From NCBI GenBank assembly GCA_030522415.1, contig CM060113.1, forward strand, positions 17,259,651-17,323,650: a stretch of 64,000 bases of DNA, written 5' to 3'. Every line of letters begins with the position of its first letter. Positions within the stretch are counted from its first letter, which is position 1. The position numbers and the translations under genes were made by a program. Positions 14,150 to 24,748 of this stretch are shown in pieces. The DNA comes from Channallabes apus (Eukaryota > Chordata > Actinopteri > Siluriformes > Clariidae). The notes beneath the pieces are model-generated. The model was given only the letters and a program-made list of their open reading frames with translations. It was not told where the DNA came from and did not search any database.

Positions 14150-14371
14150 TTTGCCGGTTTTCCAGCAGGCACTCTCATTATTCTGTCTCCTTACGATGCA
14201 CTTAAGGCTTTACGATTACTCCAGAGCACTCGTAGATCTACAGTACGAAGATTTTCAAGTGCTACTTAAGTTACGATGGTTTTGGGAAACAGACCGTAAT
14301 ATTAAGATAATTTGTACAATCATTTTTACGAACTACTTAGGCTTACGATGTTTTGGGAAATGCAGCCCAGG
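14150..14371. mobile_element. MITE end ('TTTCCCAAAACATCGTAAG' type)
   Basis: The right terminus reads, on the minus strand, CTGGGCTGCATTTCCCAAAA then repeated CGTAAG/TTAAG motifs. Another TTACGAT-GGTTTTGGGAAA block lies at 14270-14290. It resembles the TIR style of the element at 61585-63497 (fixed 'T(C)TC/CCAAA' head followed by AAG-rich repeats). It breaks the gag coding sequence directly at 14371/14372. The left boundary is uncertain. Confidence 0.5.
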
Positions 14372-14990
14372 TCATTGGCACCTCCTACATATAACAGGAC
14401 CACGGTGTGAGGAACGACTATGTGGCTGAGGGACCTGTAACTGAGAATAATTTTGAGTCAACTTATTTAACTGTCCTTGTTGCGATCTCAGCATTTCTCT
14501 CAACTCACCTAATTCAGGTTGAAAAGGAGATCCCTCAACACCCGACTCCCCCTGCATGCCATACTGAATCCCATAGGTGGGTGGGACAGAATTACTTCGA
14601 CCTCTCATATTCCCCAACATACCCTCGCGTTCCCATCTTAGGGCTTCACTACGAACCTCTAAAAACATTAATGTAGGTTGAGGACAAATTAACTGTTTTA
14701 GTTCTCAACGGAGGGTGACGTCACCAACAAGCAAAACTTGGAAATTGGGCATAGCATACGGCGATTGCTGCTTTACACGTTCAGGAAGGCCCATCAAGGC
14801 GAGCGAAAACTCCAACAATGACTCACCCTCCTGCTGCTTCCTTGAAAAGAGTGCCTTCTGCAAAGAGATATATGGCTGTGAGCAACCATACAAGTCCTGC
14901 AATATAGAGAATTTTATCTGGATTATTCCGCTCGATCTCTGAACGATACTTAATCTCTTCTCTTGCCTCCCCCTCTAGATTTTTTTATTT
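14372..14990 (-). pseudogene. LTR-retroelement gag fragment
   Basis: Two minus-strand open frames (14705-14902 then 14372-14668) read like consecutive pieces of a Ty3/gypsy-type or PNMA-like gag. The first has LQDLYGC followed by FSRKQQEGESLLEFSLALM, the helical capsid segment usually written 'F..R.Q..gEsl.eFs.aL'. The second ends VICRRCQ, the first half (C-x2-C) of a CCHC zinc knuckle, and is then cut by the MITE. A frameshift lies between them. No pol, LTR or other partner is found nearby. Inactive. Confidence 0.6.
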
Positions 14991-16372
14991 TTTATTTTTT
15001 TATTCCAGCTACAATAAACAATGTAGTTAGCTAAAATGTACAAGCTCACTGCAACATTTGCCCAACACCTACACGTACCTGCTAATTAGAGACCCACACA
15101 CCCCAAAAGCGGAGCTGGCAATGACATGTCCCTGGTATCCTGCACACCGCTATGAAGCTGCAAAGGTGCTATTCCAGCTACAACAAACAAACAGTTACTG
15201 AAATGCACAAACTCACTGCAACATTAGCCTAATAAAAATTAGCCAAATAAAAATCTTTTTATCCAATATTATTTATGACAGTTGCTTTTGACAGTTTCTG
15301 ACAAATTTAATGCTATCCCAATGTTATATAGTCAACATTGGTCTGATGTCATTTTATTGAAGTATTGAACTTGCAAAAAACAACAAATATTAAAAGGTAT
15401 TTCATCATCCATTATGTTGCCAAATAAATTTTGCCAATGAAAAATTCCCGCTGGGCTGAATGGTCTAAGACTGAAAATCTTCTAATTTTGATAACAACAG
15501 ATTCCTTGGAGTGTGGTGTTCTGCTGTTGTAGCTCATCCACCTCAAGGCTCAATGTTTGGTGCATGCTGTTAAATGGGAGGTTTACAGTCATGGATTATT
15601 GCGTACCTTACCAAAAATGTTATTGCTTTTTTTTTATCAATTATAGGTCATTTGAAAATATTGGGAAGCCATCTCAATCCCAGTTTGGTTGAGCCCATCC
15701 CCACTTTAGCAATATTCCACTAGGTGTGCTAGCATGCTCCAGGTAGTCCAGAATACAACAGCCTTACTAGAACCATAAGATATGAGCACATTAGCCATGT
15801 CTTAGCCATAATCTAAGTGGAATTTTACATTGATTTTTCACATTGAATACTACATGGTATTGCACAATGGTACCTAAATGAACTGCAAGTATTTTTTTAT
15901 TCGTCATGCCTACTTTGATCAAAAGGTCCAGGCTATCTTGTATAATGAAAACTGCAGCGGGGGTTAAGCCTTGTCTTACGAAGCTCTAAAGTTATAGAAG
16001 AACCTTCCAATTAATCTGGAAATCTGGGAATCTTGGAAGTCTAGACTGAAAACATATTCATTTAGTCCAGCTTTTGTTTATAGATTTGCTCTTGTATATA
16101 ACACACAGGAGCAGATTAGTGGGACTCATGAGCATAGAGTATTATGATATGGTATGTTTGGATGCTGTCTTCCCGCACTCTTATTGATCACCTAGGGTTG
16201 TGGATGTGGAAGAGACTGGTTACCTTACTTCAGAGGGAGTCGTCATGTCTGCATTTCCTCTAGCTCTCTCTGTTAGGTACTGTATGCTGTCATAACTAGG
16301 CCTGTCAGACTCCCTGCTTGCACTAACTGTACATTGGCTTTATTTATTATGTTTCAGTGAGTATACCTAACT

Positions 16373-16373
<1 letters not shown>
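14991..16373. other. Intergenic, unassigned repeats
   Basis: A short direct duplication is visible: TATTCCAGCTACAA-AAACAA occurs near 15001-15020 and again at 15171-15190, each followed by similar 'CACTGCAACATT' text. No gene is recognised. Confidence 0.45.

Positions 16374-16413
<40 letters not shown>
16374..16413. repeat. (CT)n microsatellite
   Basis: Forty bases of CT repeat with one GT interruption. Confidence 0.95.
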
Positions 16414-16419
<6 letters not shown>

Positions 16420-16819
16420 TGTTTCTGTCGAGCTAAATATGGCACTCCTGAGTTACCAGTGACTCCCAACCCCTTTTTCCCTCCGTATGGGTCTGACACA
16501 TCCTGGAGCCCTACTTCTGGTTGGAGTTCTTGTCACATGGAGGCTTCTCGCTGCTGCTGACAATACCCCTGTGCGGTCTGCTTGGAGATGTATTTGGTGA
16601 CTGAGGGCTATAAAGATGACCTTAGACTGGGCTGATGCTTTCAGTTTTTCTGTATTGGCTTGTGTCAGCAGTCCATTGCTAGTTTTTGGATTAAAATTGC
16701 CAGGAACTGTTTTGTACCCAAGTCTCCATCAGTGAAAGCATACTTATTATTAACTAAAACACGTTTCCTCATGTATAATTTAATTTTTAGCTTAATAGCT
16801 CAAAGATACAGTAGCAATT

Positions 16820-17115
16820 TGTTTATGGCCATAATGTCATGTATCACCCAAATGAAGATGGGTTCCATGTTTAGTCTAGTTACTCTCAAGGTGTCTTTTT
16901 TTTTCTTATCTCAGCTCATTTTTTCCTTGCCACCATCACCACCGGATGCTCAAAAAGGACTAACTCTTATAATTTATATGATTTTACATTGTGCACTCTT
17001 ACATATACATTTCATTATAATTTCATTCAGAGTTTTTATTTCTGTAAAGATGCATTTCCACAATGTCCACTATTAAAAGTGCTATACAAATAAAATTGAA
17101 TTGAATTGAATTTAA
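16820..17115 (+). repeat. Dispersed retroelement 3' end (copy 1)
   Basis: It shares ordered blocks with the inverted copy at 49970-50225: 'CACCCAAATGAAGATGGGTTCC', a 'CTCAAGGTGT...CTTGCCACC' section and the end 'TGTCCA-TATTAAAAGTGCTATACAAATAAAATTGAATTGAATT'. The A/T tail with short GAATT repeats suggests the 3' end of a LINE or LINE-dependent SINE. Family not identified. Confidence 0.7.
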
Positions 17116-17680
17116 GAGTAGGCTTTCTGTTACCATAGCCTTTCTGTTCACTCAAACCAGTATGGCCATTTACTCTGACCTCTCTCATCAACAAGACATT
17201 TCAATTTCAATGCTACGGTTAAAGTCACAGGGATCAAACTTTTTCTTTTATTCTGATGTTTGATGTGAATACATATTTTGGAGACAGATCCCCAAAGCAT
17301 TTAAGAGCAGATGTGTACAAAAGTATAAAGCATGACTCGTTACCTCTGGGTAAAAACCATTATACTTTTAGGGTGTTTCATTATGAGGAAAGAAAAGTGT
17401 CATTATAATAATAATTTCCTTAGATTTATATACATTTTAAGAGACTTTAAGAGCCAACCAAATTATTATTAGTATACTAGATTAGTATACTGATTATTAG
17501 TATACTACATTTAGAATTCAATTATATTTATTTAAATTGAATTGTGAAAAGATTTGTCAGATTTTTATAAGCTCTTTATAAGCAATTTAAATTTTAGTAT
17601 AGTATGCATTATGTATACTATATGTAAATTTATAAATGTATACTATACATTTTACATTCATGTATAGTATAATATGTATA
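17116..17680. other. AT-rich, AGTATAC repeats
   Basis: No gene. From 17465 to 17680 the motif (A)GTATAC/GTATACT recurs in both orientations, giving many small palindromes. Confidence 0.5.
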
Positions 17681-17990
17681 CAGTGGAACCTCGGATTACG
17701 AGTAACGTGGTTTACGAGTGTTCCGCAAGACGAGCAAAGATTTTTAATAAATTTTGACTTGAAAAACGAGCATTGTCTTGGTTTATGAGCACAGAGTATC
17801 GTGTATCACGCATGCGCTTCTTGTTTTGACACCGAGCGTCACGTCATCACAACTGAGGCAACGGTTTTTCTCTCTCTTGCACTGCGTAATTGTAGGTAAT
17901 CGTCTCCCCTGCTGGGTGAATACACACACAAACAGGTTTTTGAGTTCCTGTTACATGAATCAGACCAAATAAAGTTTAATGTTGAGCACT
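17681..17990 (+). mobile_element. pogo/Tigger-like MITE fragment
   Basis: It begins CAGTGGAACCTCGGATTACG right after TA, followed by 'GAGTGTTCCGCAAGACGAGC'. This terminal pattern is the one I associate with fish TcMar-Tigger/pogo-like non-autonomous elements. The element at 27957-28745 starts with the related TTACACCTTGGATTGCGAGC. The right end is not clear. No coding sequence. Confidence 0.55.
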
Positions 17991-18404
17991 GTATTTGATT
18001 TTTGCATTTGTTTACTGTGTTGTTTTACAAAACACTGCATGGATAAAATATGATATATGATCAAATATAGTTGATGTCAGATATATTAAAATATCAAATT
18101 GAAAACATATATTTTATAAAAAGGTATAAAGACGCAGATAGAGACAGAGAGACAACTTGTACCTTGCATCATGTGAAGTGATCATAATATGCAATTTAAT
18201 GTAATCAAAAGGAAATCAAGTTGTTTTGAGGTGTAGTGAAATTACAATCATCATGGTATTGATCAATTGATTCAATTCAGAATAGTACGCCATAATTTAT
18301 TACATTATATAGTAGCACATATTTAGTACAGTAGTAATGAGGTGTTAGGGATCTAGTTTAGCTAGGTAAATGAGCTTTTCTCCCAGACATTAACACATCA
18401 GAAA

Positions 18405-18735
18405 TTTTGAGTAATTTTACTGCCTCAGTGGATGAACTGGATGCTGTCTCAATGGAACAGAGGCCAGCTATTTCTTGCTTAAACAAGAAATGCTGGCATA
18501 TGACAGCCAGCTGGGAGTTTGCCAAAAAGCACCTGAAGGACTCTCAGACCATGAGAACCAAACCCTCTAGTATGATGACACAAATATTGAACCATTTGGA
18601 ATCAGTAAAACCCGGCAATGCACATCACATCACTATCTTATTAAGACCATGCCTACAGACAAAAACTGTGGTGGCAGCATCATGCTGTGGTCATGTTTTT
18701 CTTTCCCCGGTACTGGGAGATAATTCAGTATAATT
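18405..18735 (+). mobile_element. Tc1-like relic, left part of split copy
   Basis: The open frame at 18407-18733 matches the middle of a Tc1 transposase: TASWEFAKKHLKDSQTMRTK, then a region equivalent to 'WSDETKIELFG' in damaged form, then VVAASCCGHVFLSPVLGD, equivalent to 'GGSIMLWGCFSAAGTG'. The remainder of the same transposase resumes at 20076. Between them lies an R2-like retrotransposon fragment. This is an inserted-into, dead element. Confidence 0.82.
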
Positions 18736-20075
18736 CTGGCCATTACTTGTGTATGAGGTTCCAATTTCTACGGTGGAGACCTTGGAAAGGAAGGTCAGCA
18801 GTTGCCTCAGGAGATGGTTAGAGTTGCCTAGGAGTCTCAGTAACATCGCCCTCTATGGAAACACCACAATGCTCCGGTTGCCTCTGAAATCCTTGGAAGA
18901 GGAGTTTAAAGTGACTCGGGCACGTGAGGTGCTGATGTATAGAGACTCCGAAGACCCAAAGGTGGCTCAGGCAGGAGTGTTGGTGAGGACAGGGAGGAAA
19001 TGGAGCACTTAAGCTTAAGTTTGAGGCACAAGGAGCTTGTGGGAGTGGTGGCACGAGGCAGAGCAGGCTTGGGGATGTTTCCAGCACCTCCTTGGCATAG
19101 AGAGCGGAAGGGGAAGGAGGAACGCAGCTGTATATATGAAGAGGTTAGAGCTGCAGGCCATGGACCGCAAGGTCACCTGGACGGAGCTCTGGCAAAGTGA
19201 GCCGCACCGTATAGCATTCCTGATTTGGGCAGTGTATGACGTCCTGCCTAGTCCAGCAAACCTCTGCATGTGGGGAAAAGCAGACATACCAGCTTGCCAT
19301 TTGTGCCCAGCTCGTGGGACGCTGGAGCACATTCTGATCTCCTGCCCAACAGCGCTCGGCTAGGGTCGTTACACTTGGCCTCACAACCAGATGCTGAAAG
19401 CTATCAGCAAAGAGATCAGTAAAGGCGGCCGAGGGAGCAATAACACTCGCTCAATTGAATTTGTTAGGGCAGGAGAACAGCCACAAGCAGGGAGGAAGGC
19501 ACCAGCAGGGATCCTGGCATCGGCCAATGAGCAATGAAAACTCGCTGTGGATTTGGAGAAGCAGCTAAAATTCCCTAAGCACATCGTCAGAACAACTATG
19601 AGGCCAGATATTACTCTAGTCTCAGAGAGCATCAAGAATATAATCATCGTGGAGCTGACCGTGCCATGGGAGGACCGCTTGGGAGAAGCCCACGAAAGAA
19701 AGATGACCAAATATGAACAGCTGATCACAGACTGCCGAGCACAGGGCTGGAAGGCGAGACGCATGCCCATCGAGGTTGGCTACAGAGGTTTTGTGGTGCG
19801 TTCTCTCCACGAAGCCTTTACCGCGTTGGGCATTGCAGGAATAACAAGGAGCAGGGCCATCAAGAACACTACCGACGCAGCCGAGAAAGCTTCAAGATGG
19901 CTCTGGATCCGTAGAGGAGCACCTTGGGGGCAAGCGACTGCTACCTGAACACAAGTCGCGGTCTGATCAGCCGTGGCTGGGTCGCGTGGGTGAGGGTGTC
20001 TGATGTTGAAAGACCCGAAATGCCCGAGGACCCCAGGTTACATCACTGATGATGTGTTCAGGTGCATCTGAAGAT
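18736..20075 (+). pseudogene. 5'-truncated R2-like RLE retrotransposon
   Basis: This fragment encodes the C-terminal third of a non-LTR retrotransposon protein of the restriction-like-endonuclease (R2/NeSL/HERO-like) group. In order: a post-RT region (18749-19012) with ending 'VAQAGVLVRTGRKW'. The 'RGRAGLG' block follows in another frame (19000-19130). Then 19037-19363 carries LWQSEPHRIAFLIWAVYDVLPSP and the diagnostic C-x2-C-x7-H-x4-C knuckle (CHLCPARGTLEHILISC). Last, 19547-19948 carries the endonuclease core RPD followed 14 residues later by E in VELTVPWE. At least two frameshifts and several stops disrupt it. The 5' truncation and nested position in a Tc1 copy are typical of target-primed integration. 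The 3' UTR ends about 20075. Confidence 0.85.
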
Positions 20076-20560
20076 GTTTTTAAGAAGTATAGATGAAAAA
20101 TTTACACAAAAAAAGGATGAAAAACTTCATCTCAGGTCTCAGACTGGGATGAAGGTTACAGTTCAACAAGACCATCACCCAAAGCATAATGTCAAGAAAA
20201 CACAAGAGTGGTTCCAGAGCAAACCTGTGAAAGTCCTGAAGTGGCCCAGCCAAAGTCTGCACCCAAATAAAATAGAAAATATACAGAGAGACCAGAAAAT
20301 GGCTGTGTCAATTCAACCTGGACACCAGAAAATGGAACTGGCCATTCAACTTGGTTGAGCTTAAACAATTCTGCCAAGAATAATGGAAAAAATGTCCAAA
20401 AGAAAGGTTTCCCAAGCTTGTTACATTGTTCGCAAGCAGACTTGAGGCTGTCATTGCTGCCAAAGGTGCTTTGACCAAGTACTAAGTGATGGTCTGAATA
20501 CATATGTAAATTGGATGTTTCAGACTTTATTTTTTAATAAACTAAAAACCATAAACATCT
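20076..20560 (+). mobile_element. Tc1-like relic, right part of split copy
   Basis: It continues the transposase interrupted at 18735. The open frame 20062-20358 has TVQQDHHPKHNVKKTQEWFQ (second catalytic Asp region, equivalent to 'FQQDNDPKHTAKxxxEWF') and VLKWPSQSLHPNKIENIQRD (catalytic Glu region '[15 protein letters not shown]'). The C-terminal end near 20440-20480 encodes EAVIAAKGALTKY, the canonical Tc1 terminus. Two point changes hit the Asp-Leu-Asn-Pro block, so it is inactive. Confidence 0.85.
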
Positions 20561-21174
20561 GTTTTACTTTGTCATTTTGAAGTATTGTGTGTAGAATGAT
20601 GAGACAAGCTTTGAATATATTTTAAGATGAGTGTGAAAGATAAAATGTTGGAAATTTTAAATATCTGAAAACTTTCAGTCGGCACTGCAAATCACTTGAA
20701 CATCTTGATTTTCCCTCTATAAAAAGGTGCTACTCAATGTAGACTCCATCACAAGCGATGCATTTGTGGCAGTGTTGAATCCAACTTTCGAAAATCCCTC
20801 TTGTCACAGTTGATGGTCTCCCTCTGAGTGGTTCGCCTTCAGTGCTGGTTTGCCCTTCATTAAACTTTCACCCATCTGTGCACATTGCTCTTGTCACTGG
20901 TGTCACCTCTATGAACATTCTGTAGTGCAATGGGAGGTCATCAATTGCAACAAATGGGGATTTTAAAAAAGGATTCAAGAGCTGTGCAAATGCATTGCTT
21001 ATGGTGGAGATTACGTTGAGCAGTACCGTTGTATAGAGGAAGCATTACTCCATCAACCTAACTAACCAAAGCTAGTTGATCTAAGAGTTGTGGTCACTTT
21101 GGTACAGTTCGCCTATTGATTCAATTCAATTGCATCACCTACAATCACATGCACCTAACATCACAATTAAATTA
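20561..21174. other. Intergenic; possible old mariner trace
   Basis: No intact gene. The text from 20700 to 21000 (e.g. 'ATCACAAGCGATGCATTTGTGGCAGTG') resembles decayed transposon sequence, but I cannot assign a family. Confidence 0.35.
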
Positions 21175-21365
21175 TTATTATTATTATTTTGCTTATCCCA
21201 GTTAGGAAGCTGGGGTCAGAGCATAGGGTCAGCCAGGCTACAGGAGGATTCAGTGTTAAGGACCTCACTCAAGGGCTCAATAGTGGCAACTTGGCAGTGC
21301 TGGGGCTTGAACCCATGACCTTCAGATCAATAACCCACAGCATTAACTGATTGAGTCATCACTAC
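21175..21365 (-). mobile_element. tRNA-derived SINE (second family)
   Basis: Read on the minus strand it starts near 21365 with 'GTAGTGATGACTCAATCAGTTAATGCTGTGGGTT', a degraded RNA polymerase III A box. About 50 nt later it has GGTTCAAGCCCC, a good B box. It then has an unrelated body ending at an ATT repeat. It is a different family from the GAAT-tailed SINEs. The (ATT)n at 21172-21187 is its 3' tail. Confidence 0.7.
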
Positions 21366-21540
21366 CCTACCACCACAGCACACATAAAAAGCTACACTTT
21401 AAATCTTAGTCTTGTTTTATATTAAAAGACTTCACTTTTCTGTATTTAATTATTTAATTCATCTTCTCTGAAAAATCAAGACAAGTTCATCCTAATCCTA
21501 CTGGACAAAGTGTAGTGTTTCGTCATTGTTGTTGGTTATA

Positions 21541-21650
21541 CAAATTCAAATTCAAATTTTATTAGTCACATACACAATCATACACAGTATAATATGCAGT
21601 GAAATGCTTTTATACGACCGCCAGTGACCTTAAAAAAAAAAAAAAAAAGA
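21541..21650 (-). repeat. LINE/SINE 3' end, minus strand
   Basis: The minus strand ends in a (TTTGAA)n-like tail (plus strand AAATTCAAATTCAAATTTTA at 21541) preceded by 'CACTGCATATTATACTGTGTATG'. I know this as a dispersed fish retroelement 3' end, family uncertain. A poly-A stretch (plus strand) lies at 21632-21648. Confidence 0.5.
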
Positions 21651-22019
21651 AAATAAGAAAATAAAATCTTGTACGTAAAATAAATAATCAATAAAAAGGA
21701 AATACTAAAGAAATAATTTTAATTAGTAAAATTTGTAAAATTAACTGTGCATAAGGGCATAATAAAATATTGCAAAAATATAGAAATATGGTATTAAAGT
21801 GTCAGTGGTTGTGCAAATATGCATGAAAGGTGACATGTGCAATTGTGACCCTGCAAATTCATAATCAGTGCTTGGATATATTTTTTTTTACTTGGCACAA
21901 TTGGAACACTACACATGGCTGTTGTTTTGCAGTACTTGCTTTACAGCATGGTGGATATTGCTACCGTTAATGGTTTAAAGGACCAAAAGTCATTTTAAAG
22001 ACTGCTACTTACTAATGAG
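21651..22019. other. AT-rich intergenic DNA
   Basis: Nothing recognisable. Confidence 0.5.
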
Positions 22020-22440
22020 ATGCCTTTCTCGCTTTCAATCTCAATGTCTTTACATTCCCTGGGGCTCATATACATTTGTTTTTGTTTTGTGTCTTTCTCG
22101 CCCTCATCTCATCTCATTCTCGGCTGATTATTTGTATAAAAAGTGCATTTCCTTTTTTTTTCTCTTGGTGATTTAAAGGTTCAGATGCTCAGTATTGTGG
22201 AGGCAGTTGGCATCGCTCAATGCTTAATGAGGTTTAGCTGCAGAAGCTGAGCTGGTCCTGCCTGCACTGAGCTGCTGACTTCATTTGAATCAGTAATAAA
22301 GTGCAAAAATATGTCTGTGCTTTACTGATGGAGAGGAGGCAGCCTGTGGGTTTGGGCGTGCTTTGTCACAGCCCATCAGATTACAGTAGCGAAGGAGGAA
22401 AGTGCATGTGATTCTTTGCCTCCATTAATCTGGGGCTGGA
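22020..22440. promoter_or_regulatory. Candidate conserved non-coding element
   Basis: A repeat-free, compositionally balanced block without open frames. It contains homeodomain-like and E-box/GC-box-like words at moderate density: CTTAATGAGG, GCAGAAGCTGAGCTG, CATTTGAATCAGTAATAAAG, CCATTAATCTGGGGC. This texture, about 21 kb upstream of a developmental regulator in a gene desert, is what vertebrate conserved enhancers look like. No comparison was possible, so this is inference only. Confidence 0.35.
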
Positions 22441-22467
22441 AAGTCACACACAATATATATATAAAAC

Positions 22468-22813
22468 ACAATGACATTAAGGCGGCACGATGATGTAGTG
22501 GTTAGCACTGTCACCTTGCACCTCCAGAGTCCAGAGTTCGATTCCCGGCCAGGCTCGATTCCCGTCTCTGTGTACATGGAATTTGCATGTTCTCCCCGTG
22601 CTTGGTGGGTTTCCTCCCACAGTCCAAAGACATGCAAATTAGGCTAATTGGTGTTCCCAAAATTGACCAGTGTGTGTGCTCTGCGATGGATTGGCACACT
22701 GTCCAGGGTGTACCCTGAGTCTCCTGGGATAGGCTCCAGATAAATACAGACCCTAAATACAGGATTAAGCGGTATAGAAGATGTATGAATGAATGAATGA
22801 ACAATGACATTAA
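22468..22813 (+). mobile_element. Full-length GAAT-tailed SINE with 13-bp TSD
   Basis: The SINE occupies 22481-22800 and is flanked by the perfect 13-bp duplication ACAATGACATTAA (22468-22480, 22801-22813). The head GGCGGCACGATGATGTAGTG GTTAGCAC is tRNA-related with an A box, and GAGTTCGATTCC is the B box. The central conserved block with CCCACAGTCCAAAGACATGC follows. The 3' domain begins at CTGCGATGGATTGGCAC and ends in (GAAT)n. Architecture is V-SINE/DANA/Mermaid-like. Confidence 0.93.
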
Positions 22814-23123
22814 GTAGAGACAACCTAAAGGTATGTCTAGGTATAAAGGTTTTGGAGGGTATACAGATTCTTTCAAGTCTTTAAGATGTTTTATTGTTTA
22901 TTTATTAACAATATAATTCAATATAAAAAATGTGTTCATAATGAAAGTACAATTATAATGTAGGAAGCTATTTAAATCCAGCAAAATAAATAAGACCACC
23001 TGCCAAAAAACATAACAATCTAATACAGTTATGTGAAAAAGATTTGTATTTGTAATAAAAACATCTTATTGTAGTGAATCTCAATAGGCAAATATAATCT
23101 CTTTTTTAACTGTGTCATTATAT
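22814..23123. other. AT-rich intergenic DNA
   Basis: Nothing recognisable. Confidence 0.5.
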
Positions 23124-23477
23124 ATTCATTCATTCATTCATCTTCTATACCGCTTTATCCTGTATTTAGGGTCGTGGGGACCTGAAGCCCATCCCAGGAG
23201 ACTCAGGTAGGGTACACCCTGGACAGCGTGCCAATCCATCGCAGAGCACACACACACACACACTCATTCACATACTATGGTCAATTTGCGAACGCAAACT
23301 AGCCTAATCTGCATGGACTGTGGGAGGAAACCGGAGTACCCGGAGGAAACCCACCAAGCACGGGGAGAACATGCAAACTCGATGCTCACAGAGACGGGAA
23401 TCGAGCCTGGCCGGGAATCGAACCCAGACCCTGGAGGTGCAAGGCGACAGTGCTAACCACTACACCACCGTGCCGCC
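23124..23477 (-). mobile_element. Full-length GAAT-tailed SINE
   Basis: Same family as 22481-22800 but inverted: tail (TTCA)n at 23124-23140, 3' domain, central block at about 23310-23345, and B box GGTTCGATTCC and head (GGCGGCACGGTGGTGTAGTG) at the right. An imperfect duplication GTCATTAT(A/T)TA lies on both sides. Confidence 0.92.
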
Positions 23478-23513
23478 ACGTCATTATTTATTTCATTTAT
23501 TATTATTTATCAT

Positions 23514-23655
23514 CCTGCGATGGATTGGCACCCTGTCCAGGGTGTTCCCCGCCATGTGCCCTAAGTTTCCTGGGATAGGCTCCAGGCCCCCCGTGACCCT
23601 GTATATAAGGATAAAGCGGTACAGAAAATGAATGAATGAATGAATGAATGAATGA
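23514..23655 (+). mobile_element. SINE 3' domain with 12-bp TSD
   Basis: A 142-bp unit starting CCTGCGATGGATTGGCACCC and ending in (GAAT)n. It is flanked by the perfect duplication ATTATTTATCAT at 23502-23513 and 23656-23667. Its first base is the same as in the copy at 7105. Confidence 0.92.
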
Positions 23656-23667
23656 ATTATTTATCAT

Positions 23668-24545
23668 TGTGGTGGAATCTTCACAACATTGCTTCAGTTC
23701 ATTGAGGTTTCTGGGTGTTCACTCATTCACAGATCCCTTAAGGTCATGCTACAGCATTTCAATTGGGTTGAGGTCTGGACTTTTACTAGGCCATTCCAAA
23801 ACATTGATTCTTGTATTTTTCAGCCATTCTGATGTAGATTCTCTATTGTGCTTCAGATCATTATCCTGTTGTGTGCCCCAATTTCAATCAAGCTTTAGCT
23901 GTGATACAGATGGCCTCATTTTTACCTCTAGAATACTCCGGTAAACAAACCAGCCCAAATCATGACGCTCCACTTCCATGCTTGACAGTGGGTATGCGGC
24001 TTTTCTGCTGAAACGCTGTGTTTGGTTTTCACACACAAAAAAATATGGTACTGGGTATTAAGGCCAAACAACTTCACTTTGGTCTCACCTATTCATAGGA
24101 CAGTGTTCCAGAACTCTTGTGGTTTGTTCAAGTGTAGTTTTGCAAAACTCCAAAATGCTTGTAAGATGCTTCCATTTTCGTTTTAGACATGTTCTTAGAT
24201 CACACAAGCTTTCTCTTGAAAACCCTTCCAAACTAACTGCACTTGTTCATTCTTCTAATTGTGTTCTTATGTACTTTAACATTTAACATGCTCAGTGAGG
24301 CCTGTAGAGTCAGAGATGTAGCTCTTGGGGTTTTTGTAAAATTAAAAAATCAAGACACTCCTGACTCCTGGGAAGAATGGCAACTGTCTTAAATGCTTTC
24401 CCCTCGTAAATAATCTTTCTTACTGTAGAATGATGAACTTCAGATTGTTTGGAAATGTTTTTTAACACTCCAGACTGATGTGCAGCAACAGTTGCTTGGC
24501 ATTGTGTTAACAAGTACCCGAATGCTCCATGCCAGCAAAACTAAC
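23668..24545 (-). mobile_element. Decayed Tc1-like transposon
   Basis: The minus strand retains ordered transposase pieces. The catalytic-Glu part is near 23755-23810 (plus strand TTTCAATTGGGTTGAGGTCTGGAC... is the '[10 protein letters not shown]' coding complement). The 'FGLVVWG' region is near 23940-23990. The DNA-binding N-terminus is at 24310-24513 (LKNISKQSEVHHSTVRKIIYE). Frameshifts throughout; inactive. Confidence 0.75.
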
Positions 24546-24690
24546 CTCTTATATCACTGTGTATAGAAATTATGTTTTTATACACACTGTACTAACTTTT
24601 ACACGTTTGTAGATATACATATCACTCTGTCTACCTACGCTAACCCTTGTCTACCTATACTAACCCTATGCACTATTTAAACAAATGTAA
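24546..24690. other. Short intergenic stretch
   Basis: AT-rich, nothing recognised. Confidence 0.5.
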
Positions 24691-24748
24691 TAATAATACT
24701 ACTACTACTAATAATAATAATAATAATAATTATTATTATTATTATTAG
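24691..24748. repeat. (TAA)n / (ATT)n microsatellite
   Basis: TAA-type triplets switch to ATT triplets, forming an imperfect hairpin. The next SINE is inserted in or beside it, because ATT triplets resume at 25126-25153. Confidence 0.9.

Noticed and set aside
16660..17076. 138-codon hydrophobic plus frame
   Set aside because: It runs across a dispersed repeat and AT-rich DNA, has no domain, and changes composition at the repeat border.
22490..22545. tRNA-gene-like A and B boxes
   Set aside because: They belong to SINE heads with conserved bodies, tails and target duplications; no cloverleaf with a proper acceptor stem is seen.
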